In this document: piece by piece, positions 16,533 through 25,485 of the stretch
Layout: each line of letters begins with the position of its first letter
Numbering within the stretch: the stretch's first letter is position 1
Assembly: GCA_031286615.1 (NCBI GenBank)
Contig: JAITUA010000020.1
Span: 248,001 to 312,000 of the forward strand
Source of the DNA: Chryseobacterium sp.
GTDB lineage: Bacteria > Bacteroidota > Bacteroidia > Flavobacteriales > Weeksellaceae
DNA length: 64,000 bases
Reading direction: 5' to 3'
Notes under the pieces: generated by a model
The model's input: the letters and a program-made list of their open reading frames with translations, nothing else
What the model was told of the DNA's origin: nothing
The model's database searches: none
Program-made: the position numbers and the translations under genes

Positions 16533-16941
16533 TAATTTTTTTGTGGATAACTTTTTAATACGTCAAGTTTTGTCGCTTTATTTATTTTGCTTTGCCGGAA
16601 TAATTGTAAATTTAATTATGCAAATTTCCGGGTTTATATTAAAGATTTTTGAAGAAACTGAAAAAGATGATTTTACAGAAAGAATCATCCGGATTAAATC
16701 ATTTGAAAAAGATCAGGAGTTAGATATTTACACTTATAATAAACTTGCATTTAGATCTGGATTTCTTAAAGTTGGTGAACAAGTTACTTTTGAAATCATT
16801 TTAAGGGGTATTCCCGTTGGTAAAAAACAAGAAACACAGATTGTGTTGGTAAAACCTATTAAGCCGGATTTGATCCTGACGAAAGATCATCCTTTTCCTG
16901 AAATAGAATGGATTAGAAAAGATTCAAGAACGCCAAAATAA
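16498..16941 (+). CDS. Membrane-anchored protein of unknown function
   Basis: Up to 147 residues: one membrane helix (about 22 to 48, LSLYLFCFAGIIVNLIMQIS) then a soluble domain with FKLxxGEQVTFEIILRGIP-like beta character. Its start is uncertain because the first 12 codons overlap the preceding ORF; removing one T near 16528 would join them into a protein of about 214 residues with three helices. No family recognised. A terminator stem-loop at 16943 follows. Being outside the lytic operons, it may be expressed in the lysogen. Confidence 0.5.
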   Translation: MLPLKFSLLSFNNFFVDNFLIRQVLSLYLFCFAGIIVNLIMQISGFILKIFEETEKDDFTERIIRIKSFEKDQELDIYTYNKLAFRSGFLKVGEQVTFEIILRGIPVGKKQETQIVLVKPIKPDLILTKDHPFPEIEWIRKDSRTPK

Positions 16942-16942
16942 A

Positions 16943-16968
16943 AAGGCGTAACTTTTTAGATACGCCTT
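16943..16968. terminator. Bidirectional terminator between convergent genes
   Basis: AAGGCGTA (16943-16950), ten-base loop, TACGCCTT (16961-16968). It separates the rightward membrane ORF from the leftward integrase gene and can serve both. Confidence 0.65.
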
Positions 16969-16973
16969 AATTA

Positions 16974-18128
16974 TTATATAACTCCAATGTTTAGTTTCTT
17001 TTGCTTTTCTAATAAATCCTCTTTATGGTCAACTGCATAAATCATAGTTGTTTTAGACGTTGAGTGCCCCAAAGCTCTTTGAGCCTCTTCCATTCCATAA
17101 TGTTTGGTTATAAAGTTTGCAAAAGTATGTCTTAAAGCATACATATCAACGTTTATTTGTAGTTTTCCCTTTACCCATCTTGTGTATTTATTAGAAAGCG
17201 ACCATTCAGTGCAAGCTTCTTCGCCAGGAATTAAATCATTGCAAAATAAGTAAAGATCATCTTTTTCAGCCTCATTTAAAATTTCTTTCCAAAGTTTTGA
17301 TACATGAATATTTATTGGCTTGATCACTTCTTTGTAGTTTTTACCTTTTTTTTCAAAAATGATAAAATACTGTTTATCAAAATGAACATCTGAAAGTTTT
17401 ATATTTCTAAATTCAGTTATTCGAGTCTGAGAGCAATAGTACATCATTAAGATTCTCCATAGTTTATAGTTCATGTGTCTTAATTCTAAAAACTTATCCC
17501 AATCATCCTTTCTGAATATGGCTCTTATTTTTGGTGTATGTGGTCGTTTTTTTATAAAATGGATAAAGTTATGTTCAAATATATCCAGATCTACAAAGTA
17601 ATTAAATAAGATGCCTAAGTATGTTTTTACTTTATTATACCTATCGTTTGAATACCCTTTGCTTAATAAGTAGTCAAGAATTATTCTAATGTCTCTTTTC
17701 TTTATTTCGCCAATTGGCTTAATTGATATTCCGATATTCAATGCTGCATCAGTAACCAATTTAACGGTGTCTTTTATAGACTTAATAGTTGACTTTACTA
17801 ATTTAGTCTTTTCAAATGCAATATTCAGGGCTTGTATGAATGGGGTAGCATCAGTTACAAAATCAATTATAATTTCGTACTTTTTAGTGATAGGATTAAA
17901 TCCTTTGGACAGATTGTTTAGCTCGTCTTGGATAAGTTGCCTTGTTATTCGTTGCTTTTCTTCTAGAGTTTTGCAGTGATTCATTCCTTTAAATCTAATC
18001 GGAAAGCCGTCCGGATGCTCTGGACAATAAAAGGTATACCTAATAGTCCAGTCTTTTTTAAGATTAGATTTGAGATCCTTATCCCAGCTTAGCGGGGACA
18101 CTTTGATTTGTGAGTAGTACGTTTTCAT
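16974..18128 (-). CDS. Phage tyrosine recombinase (integrase)
   Basis: A 384-residue site-specific recombinase that integrates and, with help, excises the prophage. The N-terminal part (to about 110) resembles arm-binding domains of Bacteroidota phage integrases; residues about 110 to 210 form the core-binding domain. Catalytic residues are visible: Arg in SQTRITEFR (near 237), Lys in EKKGKNYKE, Arg in YALRHTFANF, His in ALGHSTSKTT and Tyr in MIYAVDHKED. The usual first His of the H-x-x-R box is a Tyr here, a known variation. Its start lies about 95 bases from the 3' end of tRNA-Cys, which points to that tRNA as the integration site. Confidence 0.93.
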   Translation of the reverse strand: MKTYYSQIKVSPLSWDKDLKSNLKKDWTIRYTFYCPEHPDGFPIRFKGMNHCKTLEEKQRITRQLIQDELNNLSKGFNPITKKYEIIIDFVTDATPFIQALNIAFEKTKLVKSTIKSIKDTVKLVTDAALNIGISIKPIGEIKKRDIRIILDYLLSKGYSNDRYNKVKTYLGILFNYFVDLDIFEHNFIHFIKKRPHTPKIRAIFRKDDWDKFLELRHMNYKLWRILMMYYCSQTRITEFRNIKLSDVHFDKQYFIIFEKKGKNYKEVIKPINIHVSKLWKEILNEAEKDDLYLFCNDLIPGEEACTEWSLSNKYTRWVKGKLQINVDMYALRHTFANFITKHYGMEEAQRALGHSTSKTTMIYAVDHKEDLLEKQKKLNIGVI

Positions 18129-18175
18129 TTTACACGATATTTTACACGGTTGAACGAAAAACGCATTAGAGAATT

Positions 18176-18220
18176 TAATAAAAAATCTCTGTAAGCTCTT
18201 TGTGGATGGAGCTTACAGAG
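18176..18220 (-). terminator. Terminator of the tRNA-Cys transcript
   Basis: A perfect 12-base inverted repeat, CTCTGTAAGCTC (18187-18198) and GAGCTTACAGAG (18209-18220). Reading leftward it is followed by ATTTTTTA. It lies between tRNA-Cys and the integrase and could also be the edge of the attachment region. Confidence 0.75.
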
Positions 18221-18221
18221 T

Positions 18222-18295
18222 TGGAGGTACCTAGCGGATTCGAACCGCTGTAGATGGTGTTGCAGACCACTGCCTAGCCGCTCGGCCAAAGTACC
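18222..18295 (-). tRNA. tRNA-Cys (anticodon GCA), CCA encoded
   Basis: On the minus strand the gene starts GGTACTT and ends AGGTACC-T-CCA. The acceptor stem pairs with one G-T, the anticodon loop CTGCAAC carries GCA, the T-loop is TTCGAAT, and the discriminator is T as expected for Cys. The 3' end points at the integrase gene, so the prophage probably carries a copy of this end that rebuilds the tRNA after integration. It lies 58 bases after the RDD gene and may be read from the same direction. Confidence 0.95.
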
Positions 18296-18353
18296 ATTTT
18301 TACCATTTTTGAGGTGTGCAAATATAGCAAAATTTCTTTATGAACAAAAGTTT

Positions 18354-18863
18354 TTAAGCAATTTCTTTCTTTCCAAGTGCCTCGATTTCGCTTTTTGCTT
18401 GAATTTCAGCCTGATAATTTTTGATGTTAATTACTCTTGTTTCACTCCATTTGTCATGCCAGCCGTTTTCTCCCAAAAAAGAAAGGCCATCAAAAGGAAC
18501 AATTCTGGAAATATTCCTGATGAGATAATCATTAAAAGTGGGCTCAGTACCATCTATACAGATTACCTTTGTTCCTGTAATATACTTTCCGATAGACCTT
18601 CCATTGGTAAAGTATTCTATAAAAAAAATATACAGAAAGTAGACTAGGGAAGTAATCAGGATATCGAGAAATCTATTTATTTCTGACATTTTATACACAA
18701 TTTTGAGAAGGAAATCATTATTGGTAAGATTATATGTCAGAGCCGCAATAGCTCCAAAAGTGATAAAGATAACGGTGATAATCGCTCTGTCAATAATAAA
18801 ATTAGCAAGTCTTATCCCCTTTTGAGATCTGTTTCGATCTACAACGACTAAATATTTTCTCAT
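18354..18863 (-). CDS. RDD family membrane protein
   Basis: A 169-residue inner-membrane protein. The family motif appears at residues about 19 to 27 as RLANFIIDRA (Arg...Asp), followed by helices at about 27 to 47 and 70 to 90 (ITSLVYFLYIFFIEYF) and then the typical NGRSIGKYITGTKVI loop, a conserved element of RDD proteins. Family function is poorly known; some members have been linked to ion transport. It is the last protein gene of the leftward run that begins at thrA, 43 bases after the DUF4403 gene. Confidence 0.85.
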   Translation of the reverse strand: MRKYLVVVDRNRSQKGIRLANFIIDRAIITVIFITFGAIAALTYNLTNNDFLLKIVYKMSEINRFLDILITSLVYFLYIFFIEYFTNGRSIGKYITGTKVICIDGTEPTFNDYLIRNISRIVPFDGLSFLGENGWHDKWSETRVINIKNYQAEIQAKSEIEALGKKEIA

Positions 18864-18906
18864 GGTTGGTTATTAGTTTTTTTATGGTTAGTTTTATTTG
18901 AGGTGT

Positions 18907-20271
18907 TTAAAATCCGTTGACCAGTAATTTTAAAGAGGCATTTGTATCAATAACAGCGGTAATTCCTGTATTGTTGAGGAGAATTTTGCTTGGTTTCAGA
19001 TTGAATACTTTCCCGTTCATCTTTAAACCTTTATAATATTCTTTATTAAAAGCTTCTTCAATACTTTTTCTTGACGTTTCTTCCAGTTCCTGGGTTGGAA
19101 TACCATATTCCTCCTCAATCATCTTTACAATTTTTCCCTGAAATAAAAGAGAAGCTGTTTTCTGAAGAATATTGGTCGTTTTCAGTTTAAATTTGGTCTC
19201 TGATAAAACAATTTTTCTTTTTGCATCATCATACACCGGAATCCCGGAAATAATAGCCGTACCTTTTATATAGCCATCTGTCTGCGCTTCAATAACGACT
19301 CTGTTATCAACCCCATATACCCTGATGTCAGTTACTTTCACCTTAGAGTCGCGGATATCAAACTCCTTATTTAAAAATGTTTTTCTTGCCATGTTGCTTG
19401 CCTCTGTAAAAGGGATATTGGCAGTAGTCTGTAGAACAAACTTATCCGCAACAGTAGGAGTAGAATTGAAATTGGCAACGCTGGTTACAGGTGAGGAAGC
19501 ACTAGGTTTATTTCCTGTAAAAGTTTCGGAATAAATATCAACACCAAGCGTAGCATTGATCTGGTTTCCATAGAATTTCAAAGGAGTAATATTGACTCCC
19601 ACCGGGCTTACCTTCAGCCATGTATTATATTCTTCGGAGATATTGAAAGGCTGCAGAAATGTATTCCAGGCCATTAAGGCATATTGCTGGAAATTCAGCT
19701 GTGTAGCCATTTGCTGGTCTATCGTCTTACAGAATTTTTCCTGCTGTTCCTTCAAGCTTTTTTCAACAATGGAAGTAATAGGAATCTGGATTCTTCCATA
19801 ATCAAGTACCGGTTTACTTACCCATCTGAAACCGTTCGGTCGGGTATTGGTAATAATGGTCCAGTTATTTTTAAAAGTAACAGTTGTATTGAATGACATT
19901 ACCGTTTCAAAGGTAGTATTCTGATAAGTATAGACTCCCAAAGTTCCGATTCCTTTTTCTGCCCATATTTTCAGTGGAACCTCAATCAGTAAATTCTGGC
20001 TGGTTCCGCCTACGAGACGAATAGGTCTGGTTTTCCATACTTTTACTTTAAACTGATCGTTATTATTGTCAGTATAAGAATCATCCTGGTAAACAAGGTC
20101 TTTCACAGAAGCATTGATCATATTGCTCAGTTCCGAAAGAGGAATCGTCACAGGCATTGTAATACTGGACTTTATCTTAGGGAAATTATAGGTTGCCAGC
20201 TGATTATCAACACCGGTCTGCCCAAAAGCGCTGATCCCTGCTGCTAAAAATAATATTTTAACGAATTTCAA
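18907..20271 (-). CDS. DUF4403 family protein, exported
   Basis: A 454-residue protein with a signal peptide (MKFVKILFLAAGISAFGQ, cut near 18). The body is beta-rich and contains ITMPVTIPLSELSNMINASV near the start, a pattern characteristic of DUF4403, together with repeated amphipathic strands and a second similar unit near 285 (FVLQTTANIPFTEASNMARK). These proteins are thought to be periplasmic or envelope-associated and to bind hydrophobic ligands through a tubular lipid-binding-like fold; that is not established. The gene lies 35 bases after folB and probably belongs to the same transcript. Confidence 0.75.
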   Translation of the reverse strand: MKFVKILFLAAGISAFGQTGVDNQLATYNFPKIKSSITMPVTIPLSELSNMINASVKDLVYQDDSYTDNNNDQFKVKVWKTRPIRLVGGTSQNLLIEVPLKIWAEKGIGTLGVYTYQNTTFETVMSFNTTVTFKNNWTIITNTRPNGFRWVSKPVLDYGRIQIPITSIVEKSLKEQQEKFCKTIDQQMATQLNFQQYALMAWNTFLQPFNISEEYNTWLKVSPVGVNITPLKFYGNQINATLGVDIYSETFTGNKPSASSPVTSVANFNSTPTVADKFVLQTTANIPFTEASNMARKTFLNKEFDIRDSKVKVTDIRVYGVDNRVVIEAQTDGYIKGTAIISGIPVYDDAKRKIVLSETKFKLKTTNILQKTASLLFQGKIVKMIEEEYGIPTQELEETSRKSIEEAFNKEYYKGLKMNGKVFNLKPSKILLNNTGITAVIDTNASLKLLVNGF

Positions 20272-20306
20272 TGTGTATGTTTTTTTAATGAACGAAATTA
20301 AGAATT

Positions 20307-20675
20307 TTAATTTTCAGGCTTAAAGCTCTTTTCCAGCTCAATGCTGGCACCTGTCATTTCTCCCTGCATAGGTGGAGCTGTTTTTGTAATTTTTAATTTA
20401 ATATAATCAATCTGTGGAAAGCTGTTGTGAATTGTTGAGATTATTCTTCCGGCTACATGTTCCAGTAATTTGGATTTTATTTTCATTTCCTTGTGAAGAA
20501 TATCGTTGATGTCTGCATAACTTATAGTGTCATGCAAATCATCGGATTCTGCTGCTTTCCACAGGTCGGTATGAAGTTCTACATTCAGAATATAATACGT
20601 CCCGATAATATTTTCCTCAGGAAGTACGCCGTGGTACGCATATATTCTTACATCTTCAAGATATATTTTGCTCAT
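20307..20675 (-). CDS. folB: Dihydroneopterin aldolase
   Basis: A 122-residue folate-pathway enzyme converting dihydroneopterin to 6-hydroxymethyl-dihydropterin and glycolaldehyde. The N-terminus (IYLEDVRIYAYHGVLPEE) is the family signature: the Tyr-His-Gly-Val-x-Pro-x-Glu segment contains the catalytic Glu. Later come DTISYADINDIL and LLEHVAGRIISTI, also conserved, and the active-site Lys in LKITKTAPP. Length is normal. The start is four bases after the thrC stop, so it is co-transcribed with the threonine genes although the pathway is unrelated. Confidence 0.93.
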   Translation of the reverse strand: MSKIYLEDVRIYAYHGVLPEENIIGTYYILNVELHTDLWKAAESDDLHDTISYADINDILHKEMKIKSKLLEHVAGRIISTIHNSFPQIDYIKLKITKTAPPMQGEMTGASIELEKSFKPEN

Positions 20676-20679
20676 TGCC

Positions 20680-21984
20680 TCATATTTTATGAAGCAAAAA
20701 TCGTCTTAATTCTTCAAAGTCTGAATTTATTTCTACAGTTTTTTTCTCCTTTTTCATCAGCTCGTTCAATGAATCCGGAATTTCAATCTGGGTATGGATC
20801 GCTTTTTCTACAGCATCAGGGAATTTTACCGGATGGGCAGTACCAAGGATATAACCTTTTTGATTGGGATTTTCCTGCAGATATTGTTCCATTGCAGCAA
20901 AGGCTACAGCACTGTGAGGTTCCAGAATATAGCCGTATTTCTTATAAACTTCTGTGATCATATTCATTGTTTTATCATCATCAATGGAATACGCAGATAT
21001 TTTATTTTTTAAAGCATCAAACTCATGCCCGAAAAGCTCTAAAATCCTTACAAAATTACTCGGATCTCCAACATCCATGGCGTTGGATAGAGTAGCAACT
21101 GCGCTTTGTGGCTGATAGTTTTGAGTTTTAAAATAATCAGGAACTACCTGATTAGCATTACAGGCTGCAATAAAATGACTGGCAGGAAGTCCTCTGAAAT
21201 GGGTCAGAAGCCCGGCGCAGATATTTCCGAAATTTCCACTCGGAACACAGATTACGGGTTGTTCTTTATGATGTTGAATCCATTGTTTTAAAGCTATTAA
21301 ATAATAAATCTGCTGGGGAAGCCATCTTGCAACGTTGATAGAATTGGCTGAAGTCAAAAATAACCGACTGTTGATTTCATCGTCAGAAAAAGCCTGCTTT
21401 ACGAGATTCTGACAGTCATCAAAACTGCCGTTTACTTCTAATGCTGAGATATTTTCACCTAATGCCGTCAACTGTTTCTCCTGAACCAGGCTTACCCTGT
21501 TTTTGGGATAAAGAATAACTACATTGATTTGCGGAATTTTATAGAATCCATGGGCAACAGCACCTCCGGTATCTCCGGAAGTGGCTACAAGAACAGTAAC
21601 TTTTTTCTGCTGATCTTTCAAAAAATAAGAAAGGCAGCGGCTCATAAATCTTGCTCCGATATCTTTAAAGGCAAGAGTAGGACCATGAAACAATTCCAAA
21701 ATAGAGATCTGCTCACTGATCTTTACGAGAGGAATTTCAAAACTAACGGTTTCGGTTACAATTTCTTTTAGAATTTCTGAGGGAATTTCATCTCCCACAA
21801 AATCTTTCATGCATTGGTAAGCAATTTCTTCATTAGAATACTGATGAAGGTTTTGAATGAAATCTTTGTCAAACTGTGGAATATTTTCAGGAAAAAATAA
21901 TCCTTTTTCTTTTCCCTGACCTTTTATTGTTGCTTCTCTGAAATCAATTTTTTCAAGATGATCTTTTAAGTTATAATATTTCAT
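20680..21984 (-). CDS. thrC: Threonine synthase
   Basis: A 434-residue PLP enzyme that makes L-threonine from O-phosphohomoserine. The PLP lysine is in HGPTLAFKDIGARF (Lys near 108), the phosphate-binding loop in ATSGDTGGAVAHGF, and the substrate-binding pattern SANSINVARWLPQ follows. It is of the E. coli-like class with the N-terminal segment FREATIKGQGKEKGLFFPEN. It lies 15 bases after thrB and is the third gene of the thr operon. Confidence 0.96.
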   Translation of the reverse strand: MKYYNLKDHLEKIDFREATIKGQGKEKGLFFPENIPQFDKDFIQNLHQYSNEEIAYQCMKDFVGDEIPSEILKEIVTETVSFEIPLVKISEQISILELFHGPTLAFKDIGARFMSRCLSYFLKDQQKKVTVLVATSGDTGGAVAHGFYKIPQINVVILYPKNRVSLVQEKQLTALGENISALEVNGSFDDCQNLVKQAFSDDEINSRLFLTSANSINVARWLPQQIYYLIALKQWIQHHKEQPVICVPSGNFGNICAGLLTHFRGLPASHFIAACNANQVVPDYFKTQNYQPQSAVATLSNAMDVGDPSNFVRILELFGHEFDALKNKISAYSIDDDKTMNMITEVYKKYGYILEPHSAVAFAAMEQYLQENPNQKGYILGTAHPVKFPDAVEKAIHTQIEIPDSLNELMKKEKKTVEINSDFEELRRFLLHKI

Positions 21985-21999
21985 TTTTGTTTTTTAGGG

Positions 22000-22926
22000 T
22001 TAATTTTCTTCAACAATTTGAATACCTGCCGGATTTATTTTTGAAATATATACAGGGCTTTCTATTTCAATCTCATCATAGGCGGATTTCATCATCTGAG
22101 CAATTTTTTCTGCTGTTTCTTCCTGTTCGGAAAGCATAAAAATAGAAGGTCCTGATCCGGAAATTCCTCCTCCCAGAGCTCCCAACTGCAAACTTTTAGT
22201 TTTAATTTCGTCAAATTTTGGAATCAGTATGCTGCGAATTGGTTCTATAATGACATCGTTAAGACTTCTGCCAATCAACGGGAAATCATTTTTCTGAATT
22301 CCTGCTATAAGGCCGGCAATATTTCCCCATTGTTCTACCGCACTTTTCAATGTGATATTTTTTTTCAAAATCTGTCTTGCGTCTGACGTTTTTACTTCCA
22401 CCTGCGGATGCACAGCGGTTACAAATAAATCAGGACTGTTCAGCGGAATGATATCAATAGGGTTAGTGGATTTTACCAGGGTAATTCCTCCATAGATGCA
22501 GGGAGCGATATTATCTGCATGACGTACTCCTGAAGCCAGTTCTTCCCCGAACATAGCAAAATAGACCATTTCCTCTTTTGATAATTTGTTTCCTAATAAT
22601 ATGTTGGCTCCAACGGCGGCTCCGGCGGCACTTGCCGCACTGGAGCCGAGCCCGCTTCCGGGTTTTATGTGTTTATGAATAATCACTTCAAAACCATTGT
22701 TCAGATTAAAATATTCCTGGATTTTTAATAAGACTATTCCGGCAACATTTTCGGAAGGTTCTTCCGGGAGTCCAAAAGAATCAGTATGTTTAATAATTAT
22801 TTCAGAGGTTTCCAATAATCTGAATTCCATTTCATCATAAGGATCATGCACTGCCATACCCAGAATATCAAATCCGCAAACCAGATTAGCAACAGTAGCG
22901 GGGACTTTTAATTTTACTTTTTTCAT
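22000..22926 (-). CDS. thrB: Homoserine kinase
   Basis: A 308-residue GHMP kinase phosphorylating homoserine. I choose ATG 22926 (MKKVKLKVPATVANLVCGFD), since a start at 22962 would place 12 residues inside thrA with no conservation expected. Motif 1 is PATVANLVCGFD, motif 2 (ATP loop) is PGSGLGSSAASAAG near 88 to 101, motif 3 is GALGGGISGSGPSIF near the C-terminus. Ten bases separate it from thrA and 15 from thrC, so translation in the operon is closely linked. Confidence 0.96.
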   Translation of the reverse strand: MKKVKLKVPATVANLVCGFDILGMAVHDPYDEMEFRLLETSEIIIKHTDSFGLPEEPSENVAGIVLLKIQEYFNLNNGFEVIIHKHIKPGSGLGSSAASAAGAAVGANILLGNKLSKEEMVYFAMFGEELASGVRHADNIAPCIYGGITLVKSTNPIDIIPLNSPDLFVTAVHPQVEVKTSDARQILKKNITLKSAVEQWGNIAGLIAGIQKNDFPLIGRSLNDVIIEPIRSILIPKFDEIKTKSLQLGALGGGISGSGPSIFMLSEQEETAEKIAQMMKSAYDEIEIESPVYISKINPAGIQIVEEN

Positions 22927-22936
22927 AACTGTATTT

Positions 22937-25387
22937 TTAAATAGAACGGATAATATCTGCAAAAACCCCGCTTGCTGTTACATCAGCTCCAGCCCCGGCT
23001 CCTTTTACAACCAAAGGCTGTTCGGAATATCTGAGAGTTTTGAATATGACAATGTTGTCTTTGCCATAAAGATGAAACAGATCACTGTCCGGAGCAATAT
23101 GCTGTAAACCTACTTTTGCTTTTCCATCTTCAAATTCTGCGACGTATTTTAATATTTTGCCCTCATTTTTTGCCTTATTTAATAAGTTTTTAAAATGGTC
23201 TTCATATGCTGTAAGTTTTTCATAAAAGTCGCCAACGCTTCCCTGCATATATTCTTCAGGAAGGAAACCTATATTCTCAATTTCTTCAAACTGAAGTGGA
23301 TATCCTGCTTCTCTTGCCAGGATTAAAATTTTTCTTGCCACATCAGTTCCGGACAAATCGAGTCTTGGATCCGGTTCTGTATAACCTTCCTGCTGGGCTT
23401 GGGCTACCACCTCAGAAAATGTTCTGCTTCCATCATAATGATTAAAGACAAAATTTAAAGTTCCGCTCAATACAGCTTTAATAGACTGAATTTGGTCTCC
23501 GCTTTTGATCAGATCGTTGATGGTTCCTATTACCGGAAGCCCTGCACCTACATTCGTTTCAAAATAAAAATTACAGTTGTGGTTTCTTGCAGTATTTTTT
23601 AAAGTTTTATACTTTTTAAAATCTGAAGAGGCTGCAATTTTATTACAAGCCACTATATTCACACTTCTGTTTAATAGACTTTCATAAATTTCGGGTACAT
23701 CAGGACTGGCTGTTACATCTACAAAAACAGAGTTTCTAAGGTTTCTGCGGATAATTTCATTGGCAAATTCCCGGGCGGAAGCTTTTTCTCCCTGCTGATC
23801 CCAGATGAGGTAGTTTTCCTTTACTATTCCCTGATCTGCAAATACCATATGGCGGCTGTTGGAAATTCCTGCAATTCTCAGATTGATCAAAAAATTTTCC
23901 CTTAAATAAGCATTCTGGTCATAGATCTGGTGGATCAGTTTTGAACCTACATTTCCTGTCCCGCAGATATAAAGATGGATTTGCTTAATTTCAGTTTCAA
24001 AAAATTCTTCATGAAGTACATTCACTGCTTTTTTACTGTCTTTTTCTGAAATGACAATGCTGATATTTCTTTCTGAAGATCCTTGGGCAATCGCTCTTAT
24101 ATTGATTCCGTTATTTCCCAGGCATCCGAACATCTTGGCGCTTACACCGCTTCTGCTTTTCATACTTTCTCCAACCAAAGCTACAATGGAAAGTCCTGTT
24201 TCAATTTTTATGGCATACACTCTTTTCAGATTAATATCATCCGCAAAAGAAGAATTGATTGCATGTTCAGCACGTAAGGCTTCTTTTTCTTCAATTGCAA
24301 TCGTGATAGAATGTTCCGAAGACCCTTGTGTAATAAGGATTATGTTGATTTTTTCAAGACTTAAGCACTGGAATAGTTTTGCTGAAATCCCCGGAATTCC
24401 TACCATCCCGCTGCCTTCCAGCGTGAGTAATGCGATATTGTTCATGTTTGAAATTCCTACGGCAATTTGCTTTTCATTACCTGAAGATTTCAATTGGTGA
24501 GAAATCAAAGTTCCCTGTGCATCCGGATCAAAAGTATTCTTGATGATTAAGTTTATGTTTTTTTCCATGACAGGCTGAATGGAAGGTGGATAAAGTACTT
24601 TTGCCCCGAAATGGGAAAGTTCCATCGCTTCATGATAAGAAATTTCTGAAATAGGTTTGGCATTGGAAGCTAAACGGGGATCAGCAGTCATCATTCCGCT
24701 TACATCGGTCCAGATCTGAAGTTCTTCTGCATGAATGGAAGCTGCCATAATGGAAGCTGTGTAATCAGAGCCGCCCCGTCCTAATGTTGTTGCATTATTT
24801 TTTTCGTCATGGGCTATAAAACCCGGACCTATGATAATACGGTTCTTATTTTCATTCAAAAAACTGATAATATTATTTTCTGTGCATTGAAAATCTACTT
24901 TTGCATTGGTAAAATTACTGTCTGTTCTGATGAGGTCGGCAGCATTCATCCATATACAGTCTAATCCTTCATGCTGAAGTCTTGCTGCTATAATTTTTGA
25001 AGATAAAAATTCTCCGTAGGATGCAATTTTATCTTTGATTCTGTGGGTAAGTTCACCAAGAACGGCAATTCCGTTGTAAAGATCTTCCAGGTCATTAAAA
25101 TGTTTTTTTACAAAACTTAACCATGAGCTTTGTTCTGTGATAGGGAAAAGATCTTTGACAAGGCTGATATGTTTTTCTTCAAGATTCTGAACCATCTGAA
25201 TATAGTTTTCGTCCTTCACGGAAGCAGATTCTGCTGCTCTGATCAATTGGTCGGTAACGCCATGAAGTGCTGATACAATAACAACTATTTTACTTTTTGA
25301 AGATTCATCTTTTATTATTTTTTCTACCAGGAGGATATTCTGAGAGTGGGCGACTGAAGTTCCGCCAAATTTTAAAATTTTCATCAA
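22937..25387 (-). CDS. thrA: Bifunctional aspartokinase / homoserine dehydrogenase I
   Basis: An 816-residue fusion catalysing the first and third steps of the aspartate-to-threonine pathway. Aspartokinase: MKILKFGGTSVA at the start, GRGGSDYTAS near 210. Two ACT regulatory units lie about 310 to 450 (ISNMNNIALLTLEGSGMVG and TGLSIVALVGESMKS), where threonine feedback is expected. Homoserine dehydrogenase: nucleotide loop CGTGNVGSKL near 475, VLSGTLNFVFN, and the catalytic region TEPDPRLDLSGTDVARK. The total length matches the E. coli ThrA class. It is preceded by a Thr-rich leader peptide and competing hairpins, so expression is probably attenuated by charged tRNA-Thr and tRNA-Ile. Confidence 0.97.
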   Translation of the reverse strand: MMKILKFGGTSVAHSQNILLVEKIIKDESSKSKIVVIVSALHGVTDQLIRAAESASVKDENYIQMVQNLEEKHISLVKDLFPITEQSSWLSFVKKHFNDLEDLYNGIAVLGELTHRIKDKIASYGEFLSSKIIAARLQHEGLDCIWMNAADLIRTDSNFTNAKVDFQCTENNIISFLNENKNRIIIGPGFIAHDEKNNATTLGRGGSDYTASIMAASIHAEELQIWTDVSGMMTADPRLASNAKPISEISYHEAMELSHFGAKVLYPPSIQPVMEKNINLIIKNTFDPDAQGTLISHQLKSSGNEKQIAVGISNMNNIALLTLEGSGMVGIPGISAKLFQCLSLEKINIILITQGSSEHSITIAIEEKEALRAEHAINSSFADDINLKRVYAIKIETGLSIVALVGESMKSRSGVSAKMFGCLGNNGINIRAIAQGSSERNISIVISEKDSKKAVNVLHEEFFETEIKQIHLYICGTGNVGSKLIHQIYDQNAYLRENFLINLRIAGISNSRHMVFADQGIVKENYLIWDQQGEKASAREFANEIIRRNLRNSVFVDVTASPDVPEIYESLLNRSVNIVACNKIAASSDFKKYKTLKNTARNHNCNFYFETNVGAGLPVIGTINDLIKSGDQIQSIKAVLSGTLNFVFNHYDGSRTFSEVVAQAQQEGYTEPDPRLDLSGTDVARKILILAREAGYPLQFEEIENIGFLPEEYMQGSVGDFYEKLTAYEDHFKNLLNKAKNEGKILKYVAEFEDGKAKVGLQHIAPDSDLFHLYGKDNIVIFKTLRYSEQPLVVKGAGAGADVTASGVFADIIRSI

Positions 25388-25419
25388 TTATTTATTTAAG
25401 TTGGATATAACGAAGTGAT

Positions 25420-25485
25420 TACTCTTTAGAAAAAAGAGTACGGGTACCGGAAATAATATGTGAAAATTTACCCCGTTATGGGGTA
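25420..25485 (-). promoter_or_regulatory. Alternative stem-loops of the thr leader
   Basis: Three pairings are possible on the minus strand. First, TACCCC with GGGGTA around the leader stop (25469-25485). Second, that same GGGGTA with TACCC (25442-25446). Third, an eight-base stem TACTCTTT/AAAGAGTA (25420-25440). A TCTTTTTTC run follows the second pairing. Pairings one and two are mutually exclusive, as in ribosome-controlled attenuators, and the first overlaps the final codons of the leader. Which structure ends transcription I cannot tell by eye. Confidence 0.6.

Larger units (their letters stand above)
1..18260. mobile_element. Right-hand part of an integrated tailed prophage
   Basis: Tail, lysis, repressor and integrase genes run continuously from the left edge to the tRNA-Cys gene, after which ordinary chromosomal genes begin. 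The order (tail chaperone region, tape measure, tail tip, host-recognition protein, holin, spanin, endolysin, repressor, early genes, integrase) is that of a temperate long-tailed phage; the 1,313-residue tape measure argues for a siphovirus-like tail of roughly 200 nm if the usual length relation holds (inference). Capsid, portal and terminase genes would lie to the left, outside the window. The right boundary is placed inside the 3' half of tRNA-Cys because the integrase gene ends up beside it; the exact crossover cannot be seen without the left attachment site. Confidence 0.9.

Noticed and set aside
22927-22962. Upstream start for thrB
   Set aside because: It would place 12 extra residues over the end of thrA; the family N-terminus begins at 22926.
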